From Diplosphaera chodatii (taxonomy: Eukaryota > Chlorophyta > Trebouxiophyceae > Prasiolales > Stichococcaceae), in NCBI GenBank assembly GCA_032358165.1, contig JAALGY010000030.1, positions 1,736,001 through 1,800,000 on the forward strand: 64,000 nucleotides of DNA, read 5' to 3'. Positions 48,601 to 59,101 of the stretch are shown here, one piece after another (the stretch's first letter is position 1; every line of letters begins with the position of its first letter). The notes under the pieces are model-generated. The model was not told where the DNA came from, made no database searches, and worked only from the letters and a program-made list of their open reading frames with translations. A program made the translations under genes and the position numbers.

Positions 48601-51600
48601 GGGTCCGTCGGTGTCGACAGTAGGCAACGCCACGTGCAGGCACCCTGGCATATCCAAGGTTTGCTTGAAGGGACAGCAGCAGATGCCGCAGCAGCAACGC
48701 TGACGTGTTTGCCGGCTGGCGGCACCTGACGACATGCGGGCGAGGCCGCCGAGCGCCGCAGCCGCCAGGCCGGCCCCGGCGGCCTCGCCACCGCGCACGC
48801 GTGCGTCTCCATCGCCCGACGACCGCTGGCGGGCCTGCCCCAGGGTGGGCTGGCGGCCGCCGGAGCCCTTTGCCCGAAACGCCGGCCCCAGCAGCAGCCA
48901 GTGCAGCGCTGCCGCCGCGGCCGCCCCCGGCATGCCAGCCGCCACCATGCTCTCTTCCGTGTCGCCGGCGTCCGACACGCTGCAGCAACACAAGGGCTGA
49001 ACGTCAACATGGTGGCATTACAGGATCAAGAAACTGCATGCCGTCGCCAGCTGATCATCCCTTTAGCACCCTGCCGACATTCAGGCACGCCACCCGACAG
49101 CCCGCAGCCCGCACACGGCCGTGCCGTGGCGCCGCGCGCACGGCAGGGCGCTGTTTCTGCTGCCGTGTGCGCAGGGGGCGTGTGCAGGGCCGCGCCTGAG
49201 GGCGCCGGACGCCAGGGCCGCGTCGAAGTGCTCCAGGGCGCGCGCCTGCGGCGGCAACCCGCCGCCCGACCACAGCGCCCCCAGCAGCGAGGCGTGGTGC
49301 CCCGGCCCCGGCCGCACCCCCGCGGCCTGCACATGTGGAGCCAGGCATCAGCTGCCCCTCAGCCGAGGAGCAGGTTGTGGCCTGCCAAGGGCTGACACAG
49401 GTCTGATGAGCAGGCTTGCTTCCCCAGTCCTGAGGTGGGAAGCGGTGATCAATGGGAGAAGAGGTCGCAGAAGCACAGGAAAACGTTACAGAGAGGACAG
49501 GCTGAAGGAGAGCAAGCAAGCCGTCTGTCGATGCAGACAACAAGATATCTGACTGGGGGAGAAGGCACGACATGAAGCAGGCCAGCCCACCTGCATGCGG
49601 CTGACGATGTGCAGCGCGCGCTGCCACTGGCCCCCGGCCGCGAGCGCCGCCAGCAGGCTGCCAAACACCGCGCCATCGGGCTTGCACCCCCGGCTGCGCA
49701 GCAGCTCGAAGATCTCCAGCGCCCGCTCCCACCGCCCGCCTGTGTGTTGTGATGCAGCGTGACGCGTCTGAGCAGGTGGTGTTGCGGGCCTGCTCGGGCC
49801 AGATGGTGTGCAGAGCGCCAAGCTGTCAGGTAGTAACAGAAATGAACCGTGATGCGGTGACACTCCCTCCCTGGGTGCGACGCGGTCTTGGACCTGGGCA
49901 AAGGACCAGCACTACAGCACAGGGGATATGATGTGTGGTACTGTGGCGAAGATCAGCAGGTCGGCGCAGGCAGTGCTGCTGCTTTGTGAGGCAGCATGAA
50001 GCGCACTTTGTGCGCAGGCCGCAAGCGCCGCTGCAAAGGTCGCGGCCGAGGGCTTGAGCAGCGCGCGCAGCATGTCGTCGAACAGCTGCAGCGCGAGCGC
50101 GGGGCGGCCGCCCTTCTCGGCCGCCGCCACCAGGGCGCCGTACGCTACAGGGCTGCGCTCGGCGCCGCGCCCCGCCATGTCCTGCAGCACCGCCAGCGCC
50201 TCGTCCACCTGCGGCCCAGGGTTTATGATTAGGTTTCGGGCTCATAGCACATCGAAGAACAGACGTGAGAGACCAGCTACCTCACCAGCAAGATGGAACT
50301 GCATGCAGTGCTGGAGTTGTGTCATCATCTGACGGCACCCGCAGGGCCCTGCAGTGTAGAGCGCCTGCGTACAGCAGCCCCAATAACTGTGCAGTCCTCT
50401 GACGGACTTGGACACCGCGTCTGACGCTTCAAGCAGAGAACTATCGTTCTGCATGGAGCCATGAAGTGTCAGCCCAGCCGCCGGGATGCCCAAGCACAGC
50501 CCCAGCACAACAGGCCTCTGCTTACATGGTGGGGAGGTGTTTCCAAGTGCATCGACCATGACACCATTGAAATTGTGACTAGCACCTGGCCGGCGCGGGC
50601 AAAGACCGACACGAGCGCGGTGGCGGTGGTGGCGGTGGGCGCCGCGCCGTCAGCCAGCATGCGGCGATAGACGCCAGCCGCGGCCGCGGGCTGCCCCGCC
50701 CTGGAGCAGGCGCCGATGACGGTGTTGTACGTGCGCACCTCCGGCGCGGTGCCCTGCAGGCAGGAAGAAGCAACACTATCACAGAGTCAATGCTTGGTTG
50801 ACAGGTTGCTGGGGGCGACTTTGCGATTGGGCGGCAGGGCACAGATGTCACAAGCCTGTCAATGCGGCGGTACGGGCCGCAGGAGGCAGCACAGCGCTGT
50901 GGTTATGGCTGCAGGCAGCTAGTTGCAGACGTGCGCCCTCGGTTCTGACGTTGTTGGGTGTGGTGTGCACCTGGGACTGCAGCGTGTCCAGCACCTTGAC
51001 CGCCTCCTCCCACTGCCCCGTCTTGGAGTAGATCTGCGGCGGCAGTCAGCCCAGCTCAGCACCACAGCGGTGGCAGTCAGCCCAGCTCGGCACCACAGCG
51101 TGCCTGCCTCGAGGCGATCAGAGTCCTTCGGCCCAGCTGCCAAGCACCTCGGGATCTGCGCCGAAGTGCTTCTGTGGCGGGCACTCGAGGTTGGGAACAG
51201 AGCAGCACAGCGCCCGCAAAACAGCAGTGCATGCAAGCACGGAACCCATGTTGCTGCACATGGCCAGGGGGGGGGCAGTTACAATGCGCACATCGATGAG
51301 GATGTTGTAGGTGACCAGGTTGGGGGTGCACCCCTCCCGCAGCAGCTGCTGGAACACGTCGAGCGCCAGCTCCAGCTCGCCCGCCTTGATGCACACTGCA
51401 GCAGTCCACCATTCGTCAAGAAGGGGTTTGGGTCATGAACATTTGCACGACCACATCGAGAGCCAGCGTCTGATCGCACGCCTCGATGCACACACTGCAG
51501 CAGATGGGGTCGAGGCAGAGGCAGGTTCAGTAGGAGACATAAGGTTGCGAGCTGCGTGCTGCGCTGAAGGGAGAATGCAGCAGCGACACCACAGGGTAAC

Positions 51601-54600
51601 AGCATGGCCGTACACAAACACTGTTGCTGCAGATGCAAATCCAGATGACGCAAGCACGGCGTCTGGTGGACTGCTTGATGCACATGCCGCAGCAGAGCTG
51701 CGCAGCCCTGCACCCGCAGCCGCCAAGGCAACAACCGAGGAGGCCTGCTTTCAAATGCGCACCGTTCATCAGCGCCGAGAAGGCGTGGCAGTTGAGCGCG
51801 ATGCCGCGGGTGCGCATCTCCCCGGCCAGCGCCAGCGCCGTGCCCAGCCCCTGCCCCGTGCCGCACTGCAGCCAGGGGTTTGAAAGGGGGTCAGCAGGCA
51901 GCAGGCCCGTCCATGGCTGGCAGCAGGACAGCTGGCGACACATCTGGCACCAAGCACAGTTTGCTGACTGGTGCTGACGTCAGGCTTGTAATGTCATCCA
52001 GTACTGCTGTCAAGAATGAGCTGCAGCACTTGAAGGAAAAACACCGACGCCTCCAATGGGGCTCTGAGGCCCATGAGAGGCGCTTGCAGTGGAGCAGTCG
52101 GCAGACCTGCGCGATGATGGTGGTGTAGGTGTACACATCGCACAGCGCCGACAGCGGGTGGGCCCCCGGCAGCCCGCGCAGCCAGTCGAAGATCTCAGAC
52201 GCCCGCGCCGGCACCCCAGCCTGCAGGCAGGTCAGCCACAAAGACATAAGTGTGCAACAACTTCGTTATGCGAGCGTGCAGTACTAGGATTTCAACGCAC
52301 TGAGGTCTGTCATGGCCTGCAGGGCGGCCTTCCTGACACAGGCACAGGGCTCCAGATATGCAAGCAGCGCTTGCTGGGCAGCCATGCAACGTCATTCCAC
52401 GGCCGTGTCCCTGACATCACGAGTGTGAAGGTAACCATTGGCATCTGCAAGACCTGCTGGTACTGTGGCAGCGAGACCCGTGAAGCGGGACTCAAATTGA
52501 CCAAACCATACGGATGCAATGCTGTCTTTCGTCACCTTTGCAAGCTCCTTGAGCAGCGCCGCCAGCGCACGTGAGTCCAGGTGGTGGAGCCCGCGTGCCA
52601 CCACCTGCAGCAGTGTGCACACCTTGAAGCACTCATCATCATCAACATCACCAAGTGTCATTCTGCAACACGTTGACGACGGCAGTATGTCCCAGCCGGC
52701 AGCACACATGCTGCAGGGGGGCCACACCGGAGCCGCCTCGGCATCGGGCGGCAGCTGCTTCACGACCCGCAGCAGGTCCTCGACCGTTGTTTCCTCCCCT
52801 GCGGCTGGGGCGTCGCCGCCCTGCATGCCCGTGACCTGCATGCCAGACGAAGACGCGTCCATCAAGTGTCATCTGCACAAGGCGCCGGTGCAGCGCCTTC
52901 CAAGATGAATGGCTGCAAGCATGGAGACTGAACAGCTCGGCGAGCATCGGAAGTGTCATGGCAGCAAACGCCTTTTCTACTGGTTGGTCCTAGATGCTGA
53001 AGCGCGGGTGCACCTGCGCCCACAGCTGCCGGTACCCCGGTCCATCGCCGACGGTCGGGCTGCCGACGCCGCGCTGTGCAAGCCCCGCGCCAGACGTGCT
53101 CCGGCTCAGCACCTGCAGCTCATGTGAGCCAAGTGATGTCACTCTTGATTGGATGCAATTCTCAGCAGGCGTTTTGGAGATCAAGACGAAGCCTTTCGTT
53201 GGGTTTGAATGGGGTCTGAATGAACAGGCGCAGATGCTGCCTCTGTATAACTGCAGGACGGCACGCGTAGCAGCAGTGGGCTGATCTAAGACACCTGCAT
53301 ATGTCCCGCCTGAATGCAGAAAGATGACACGACAGAGCTGCATCTGGTATCAGCAGCACCTGGGGGGATGCTGCGCCGCTGCCGCCGCTGCCCCGCCCAA
53401 AGCCAAAGCCGCCGTCGCCATTGAGGCTCGCTTCGCGTGCGGGGCTCATGCCGCGACCGGCAAAGCCCGGCCGCCCGCTGCTGTTGCGGCCCGCAGCTGC
53501 GGATTAAAGACACAGGATTGAGGTGGGCTGAATCACTCACCACGGTCTAAAGCTGCCCATGAGCATGACCTCAGCAGCTGCTTGTCAGTGGCGCGTCTCA
53601 GAGCAGGCTGCCAGACATCGGCCCAGGTGCTGCAACGTGAGCATGAACATGACGACGTCACCACCAGCACGCCTGAACCCGAATGGATGAAAGGACGTGT
53701 CACCTGTGCCATTGCCCTGGGGCCCGCGGCCGCCTCGGCGCGGCGGGGTCCCAAAGTCCGCAGACCGCGCCCGCCGGTGCGCAGCGGAGAGCTCGTCACC
53801 GCCAAACCCGCCGCCGCCGGCCTGGCCGCGGCCGCCGCCCTGGCCGTTGAGCAGGCCGCCGTGCTGCGGGGTGGGGCTCTGCGGCGCGCGGTACCCCCCG
53901 TGCAGGCTGCCGTTGGCGCCGGGGCTGCTGAGGCCGGCCCCCGCAAAGGGCACGCCGCCGCCGCCGCTGTAACCGCCCGCCAGCGGCGACGGCGGCTGCT
54001 GCTGAAGCGTTGTGAGGCCTGCGCCCAGGCCGCTGTTCATGGACACATGCCGGCGTAAGCCTGCATAGTAGGGTTTAAACATGTCAAAAGATCAGGATCG
54101 CACAGCGTGAAGCGTCGTTTTGGGGTAGCAGAGGCATGAGGCATCACACCGACGGAGTCGAAGCTGAGAGTGCAAGGCAAGCACATTTTTACACCTGTTC
54201 AGCTTGTCCGCACATGTAAAAACAGCACGGTTCACAGAGTATTCAAGCTGTGAGAGGCTACGGAAGCAACCGTTACCTGCGGGCGCATAGGGCGCCGGCG
54301 GCGCGAAATCGCCAAAGTTTGAAAACTGCCCGAATTCGGAGCCCTTGCCTCCGATACCACCCAGGCTCGACTGGCGCTGCTGCTGCTGGTGCTGCTGCTG
54401 CTGCTGTGCGTCTGTCTGCTGGAAGCCGCCGCGGCCATGTACGATGCCTGGGCGGCTGCCACTGCGGGCGCTCGTGATGTGGCTGGCTCCAGCGCCGCCA
54501 TCGAATGACACGGTTCGGCGCGGCGGCAGCATGGGCGACGGCTGTGTGTGGCCATGCCCCTGCTGCTGCGACAGGCCCTGCAGCAGCTGGGGCTCGTCCT

Positions 54601-56594
54601 GCTGCAGCTGCCGCACGTGCGCCGCCACCTGCTGCTGCCACTGCTGCTGCTGCTGGCCGCGCGGCAGCGGGGGCGTGCCGCCCTGCAGGCCCAGCGCCGC
54701 CCCAGGGCTGCCAGGCGGGGCGCTGCCCAGGCTCAGGGCGCCGGGGCTCTGAGGCTGGTGCTGCAGCACAGAGCACATGGCATTCAGCCACGAAGCAGCA
54801 CAGCACTGGCCAATCAGCAGAGTTCCATGTCCATTGCGCTGCGAACGTTACAGAGCAGTCCAGCTAGCAGGATTCAGGAGGTCGCTTGGGCTGACACAGA
54901 TGCTGCTGCTTCGATCCACAGCTTTGCAGGAATTACGAGGTGTACGTTTTGAGCTACAACACACCAGCAGGCCCAGCTGTGGGCTGGAGCGGAAGTTGAA
55001 GCCGCTGGACAGGCTGTTGCGGTGCTGCAGGGCGCAGCCTGCTGAGCCCGGCAGCGCCTGCGGGAAGCTCGCGGCGTGGCCCTCAGGCACTGACATCGCG
55101 GCAAAGGGCATGGAGCCCATCGAGTGCCGCTGCAGCGCTGACGGCCCAAAGGGCGACCTCGGCTCTGCATCACAATGGGTGTCCACTGTCAACCTCTGCA
55201 TCAGATGCAGCTGGGGACGGTTTGTGGAGCAAGCACGTGACCAGCACCTGGTTAACAGGACAGATGAATGTCAGCACTCGGGACGCATGAGAGGTGAGAT
55301 GTCCCCAGCAACAAAGCCGCCAGACACCTGGGCTGATGCCGCCGCTGCCGTTGGCCCTGGCGCCGGCGTGCGCGCTGCCGTTGGGGCCATCCACCAGCCC
55401 CGCAGCGGCCGCCGCCAGCGCCTCGGGCCCGGGGGGCTCGCTGAGGTAGCGGTGCAGCTGCGGCTGGCTGCCGGCGCCGGCGCTCAGGCTGCCGTGGTGG
55501 CTCCCGCCCACCCTGGGGCCGCCAAAGCCACCAAAGCCGCTGAATCCTGCAAGCCTGCCCGGCTGCGTGCCCCCCTGCTGCCGCTGCATGGGACGGCGCC
55601 AGTGTTGAGCTATGCACACAGCTGTGGAGGCACTTGCTCAGGAGCATCTCTTGATTGTTTGCGAAACTGATTCAGTGGCTCGAAACAGCTGGAACAGGTA
55701 TCATCAATGTTCTAGCTTCGACCAAGGCTGAGGTGCACGCAAAAGCGGTGGTGATGCACGCTGCTGCACACATCAGTGTGGAGGTCACAAGGATGCACAG
55801 CGGGCATTAGACCCACAGCACTCATGTCACCTGCTGCAAAGTGGACGTGAGTCCTGGTGGCGCCGCCATTGGCGGCAGCGTGTCGGCCAGCAGCGGCACA
55901 GATGCCGTGCTCATGCCGCTCAAGGCCCCGCCCAGGCTATTGCTGTAGGGGCTGCTGCTGTAGGGGCTGCCGCTGCCGCCGCCGCCAAAGGAACTGGCTG
56001 CGGCTCCTGCTGCTTCCGCTGCGCCCCTGCCGCCCAGAAGCCCGTTCGCGGGCACAGCTGCGGGGCCGGACACGACAGCGGAGGAGGATCCCATCCGTGC
56101 GGCAGCTGCAAATGCTGTGTCCCCGCCCAGCGGCATGCTGTGCGACGCCAGCGCCGGCGGAGACTGCCACGCGAAGGCCGCCGACACGTTGGTCAGGCCC
56201 ACCGCCGACTTCAGCGCGTTGAAGTCGGTGCTGTTGAAGGAGTCCCAGGTGATGAGGCTGCGCGGGTTCCCGCCGAGGCCGCCACTTACCATCGGCGCAC
56301 TGCAGCGCAGCCGAAAAGGCAGTCGGCGGGTGCTTCTCACCACACCTAAGAGTCTTGCGAAGGCTCTGCATGAGGCATGCCATCATGTCCAGCCAGTGGA
56401 GCAACCCACCTGCCGTGGGCGCCGAAAATGTTGCTGCTGCTGCTGCTGCCATGGCTGTGGCCGTCTTCGAAGCCGAGCCCCAGAGAGGAGGTTGAAGACG
56501 CCGGGCGCGGCAGGCCGCCGGGGCCGCCGGCGGCGGCTGGTTTCTTGCCATACAGCGCGGGCGAGTCCGCCCGCGCTGTGGGAGTGTCCTCCAT
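45700..56594 (-). CDS. Large pentatricopeptide repeat (PPR) protein with low-complexity N-terminus
   Basis: Probable start ATG 56594 (MEDTPTARADSPALYGKKP). Exons from 56.6 to 53.0 kb encode Gly/Ser/Gln/Pro-rich sequence with islands such as LITWDSFNSTDFNALKSAV. Around 52.86-52.5 kb come helical segments VEDLLRVVKQLPPDAEAAP and RGLHHLDSRALAALLKELAK. About eight PPR motifs follow: RASEIFDWLRGL (52.2 kb), GTALALAGEMRTRGIALNC (51.85), GELELALDVFQQLLREGC then PNLVTYNILID (51.35), QWEEAVKVLDTL (51.0), VRTYNTVIGACSRAGQPAAA (50.7), VDEALAVLQDMAGRG and ALQLFDDMLRALLKPS (50.2-50.0), ALEIFELLRSRGCKPDGAVF (49.7), QARALEHFDAALASGALR (49.25). From 49.0 to 45.7 kb there is an Ala-rich helical C-terminus ending RLQRRLAEFGVSD. 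PPR proteins bind RNA in plastids or mitochondria. A transit peptide is not obvious. At 10.9 kb this could be two adjacent genes split near 53 kb. Confidence 0.75.
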
Positions 56595-58105
56595 GCTGCG
56601 GCAGCCCTGTGTGGCGAGGCACTCGCTATCAAAGCCACACCCAGCACTCTTTTATGTGCCCAGGAACATACTAAGCAGTAAGGGTAGAAGGCAGGCTACT
56701 AGACTAACGGCCTTGGCCATCCGGTCAGGGATGGGTGCAGTTCGGGTGGCAGGGGGCGACTTGGCCCATCGATGGACCGCGGGTACACGAGTTACGCTCC
56801 GAAAAAGACGCTTGTAAGCGTCTGAGCGTCTCGGTGGCTGCCAGGGAGAAGCACAGGTGTGCTAAGGCCACCCCTGTGGGCCTCCGAGAGCAGTTTGCAC
56901 AATAGCCTAGGGGGCCACCGTCAGCCCCAGTACGCAGCAGGCTGCGCACTTGGGATCCGCAAAGCCTTCAGTACCTGGCACAGGTTATGCTTGTGGACAT
57001 AGCGCTGCTGCGGGACGGCTGCGGCCAGCCAGCGCAAGACAAGCGCTGCTGGGCAAACTGCGCAGGAAGGGCACCATGGCCCGGCCAAGGCAACGCCGAT
57101 AAAGTGTCTGGCAATGTCTCTGGCATTCAGTAGGCATAACAGATCCGCAGTACGTGGGGTGTTCTGCCAACAAAGCGCTGCACGCGCACCGGTTCAGATT
57201 GCAGCACACAGATCGCCTCTCAGCTGCGGCCTTTGCTCGCCCTCATCCACAGCGTACGTCACCACTGCATGCAGCATGACGCAGCCAGCCAGCTATCTGA
57301 GAGGCCGGCGCCGCAGGCTTGCCTCCGAGATTGCCGGGACCCAAAGCAGTGGGTCGAAGCAAACCGGTGCGTTCTTTCTTAGCTGGCCGCCGCTGCAGCC
57401 TCGGCGGCGAAAACAATACTGAACCCAACCCCGCTTAGTCTGTTGCAGCTGCTGCGATCTGAAGAGTACTACATGCGGCGCGGGTGGCCCACAGCACAGC
57501 TGGAGCATGCTGCATGTCTGCCAGAGCGCAAATAGGCAGAGGATGCCAAAAGTTGAATCCAAGTGCTGGGTCCCGCATTAGTACACCGTCCCACTCCAAT
57601 GGGAGCAGCCATTGCCACTAGCGGGGCGCCCCAAGAATGGCCGCTGCATGTGCAGGCCAATCTGACATTTATGAATCCCGCTCATATGCACCCACTGCTC
57701 TGATAGCGAAGAGTTGGTGCTGTCGCTGTTGCCGCAGCGTGGCTGTCTGCAACAGATTGCAGAGCTTCGTGCAACTCACGAGAGGTGTGAACCTCACAGC
57801 CAACACCGGCTCCAGACCAAGCTTGACGCTGGACGGTGTTAGTCCGGGTACGTCGTTCCATAAAACGCCTGCTGCTGCATCCGTTGCAGTTCACGCAGCA
57901 AGCTGGTCAGCTTGCAGTTCCGTCAGCGGTGCACCAGCATGCATCACTGAAATCCCCGACGTCTGCAGTTTGGCAAACACAGTGCGACACGTGCGATGAG
58001 CACTGGCATGCTGTCTCACCCTGGCATCTCTCACTAGTGTCCAACTGCGACATCAGGAGAGGTCAAAGGGCAGCCGTGGAACTGTAGCACCCGCTGGCGG
58101 TCTGC
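56595..58105. other. Divergent intergenic region, no gene seen
   Basis: About 1.5 kb between the PPR start and the small membrane-protein start. It includes a short perfect hairpin GACGCTT-GT-AAGCGTC near 56807-56822. No conserved protein, rRNA or tRNA was recognised. Confidence 0.45.
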
Positions 58106-58521
58106 ATGACGTCGCTCAGCCACAAGATAGGCGCGCTGGGCGCGCCAGCAAAGCTGGCGCTGGGCGCCCTGGCAACCACGGTGGTCGGCGGCAGCACGTA
58201 CTTCCTTTCCACGTATGAGGTGCACCCCCTGCCTGCCGGTTTATGCCAGTGCTTACCTCCTCCCGTGCAGCTGCTACAGCAACCGGACAGCCGCACCGTC
58301 CGGAGCCGTGAGCGGGCATTCTGCCACAGACTTTGCTCCTCTGCATGCAGACAGGCTGTCTCTCTACTCATACAACTTGATCATGACTGACTGCAGGCAT
58401 GCGAGGGGTGTAAGCGGCGCCGGGAGGCGATGAAGGCGGCGTTCAAGAATGTCAACCTACAGGCGCCTCCGCAACAGCAGCAGGCTGCAGCACAGCCGCA
58501 GCAGCCGCAGCCGCAGCACTG
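58106..58521 (+). CDS. Small single-pass membrane protein with CxxC, unknown
   Basis: Two exons, 58106-58219 and 58397-58521 (stop 58519-58521), joined in phase 0, 79 residues. The first exon (MTSLSHKIGALGAPAKLALG start) has a hydrophobic segment ~14-36 ending STYFLSTYE. The second begins ACEGCKRRREAMKAAFKN, a CxxC followed by a basic amphipathic helix, then a Gln/Pro/Ala tail. Layout (short N-terminal TM, CxxC, basic helix) is reminiscent of small mitochondrial inner-membrane or assembly proteins, but I do not recognise the family. It is too small to be ruled in by length; the support is a clean splice junction and the coherent topology. Confidence 0.55.
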
Positions 58522-59101
58522 AGGCCCGCCAGCGTGTCATGTAATGCCCAGATTTGATCTTCTGGAAGTGAGGTGTAGTGGTTCGGCATCCATGCCGAGG
58601 TCATCAAATCAAGACCCAGACAGGGACGTTCTGCAGCCAGCCTAGGTCGGCAGGCGTATTGGAACTGTCGACTGGACATCTAGTTGGCGATCTTTGCTGA
58701 GTGGGTCACAACAGGTGCCGGGTAATCGTACAGTTGGTGTTGCAAATGTGACACGCATGGTAGACAGTTGCATTGGGTCGAGGTGCAGGTAGATGCAAGG
58801 CTGGAGGATCATATGTTACAACACCTGCGCACGTCGCGTTCTACATCGCAGATATGAACTGATCTCATCCGTTCAACATGTCTTCTCAGCAGGCTGTTAA
58901 CCTAGCATGTGTGTGTGTGTGAATACTCAGGTTCTAGGTCAACTTTCCACCTGGCTCCCGTACTCACTGCCTAAAATGATGATGCCGTTGTGCCTACGAT
59001 GTCTGATATATAGTAGGGCCCGCCATTCGCACCGCTAGCCATCTTGCGAGCCTGACAGAAGCTGTTCCTGGTGCTCACAACACTGCCAAAATTGGTGGGG
59101 T
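58522..59101. other. Convergent intergenic region, no gene seen
   Basis: Lies between the small membrane-protein stop and the ArsS stop and holds both presumed 3' UTRs. It includes a short gtgtgtgtgtgtg run at 58908-58921. Nothing else stands out. Confidence 0.5.

Noticed and set aside
56720..56950. Possible rRNA or ncRNA fragment
   Set aside because: No stretch matches conserved rRNA cores I know. The short hairpin alone is not enough.
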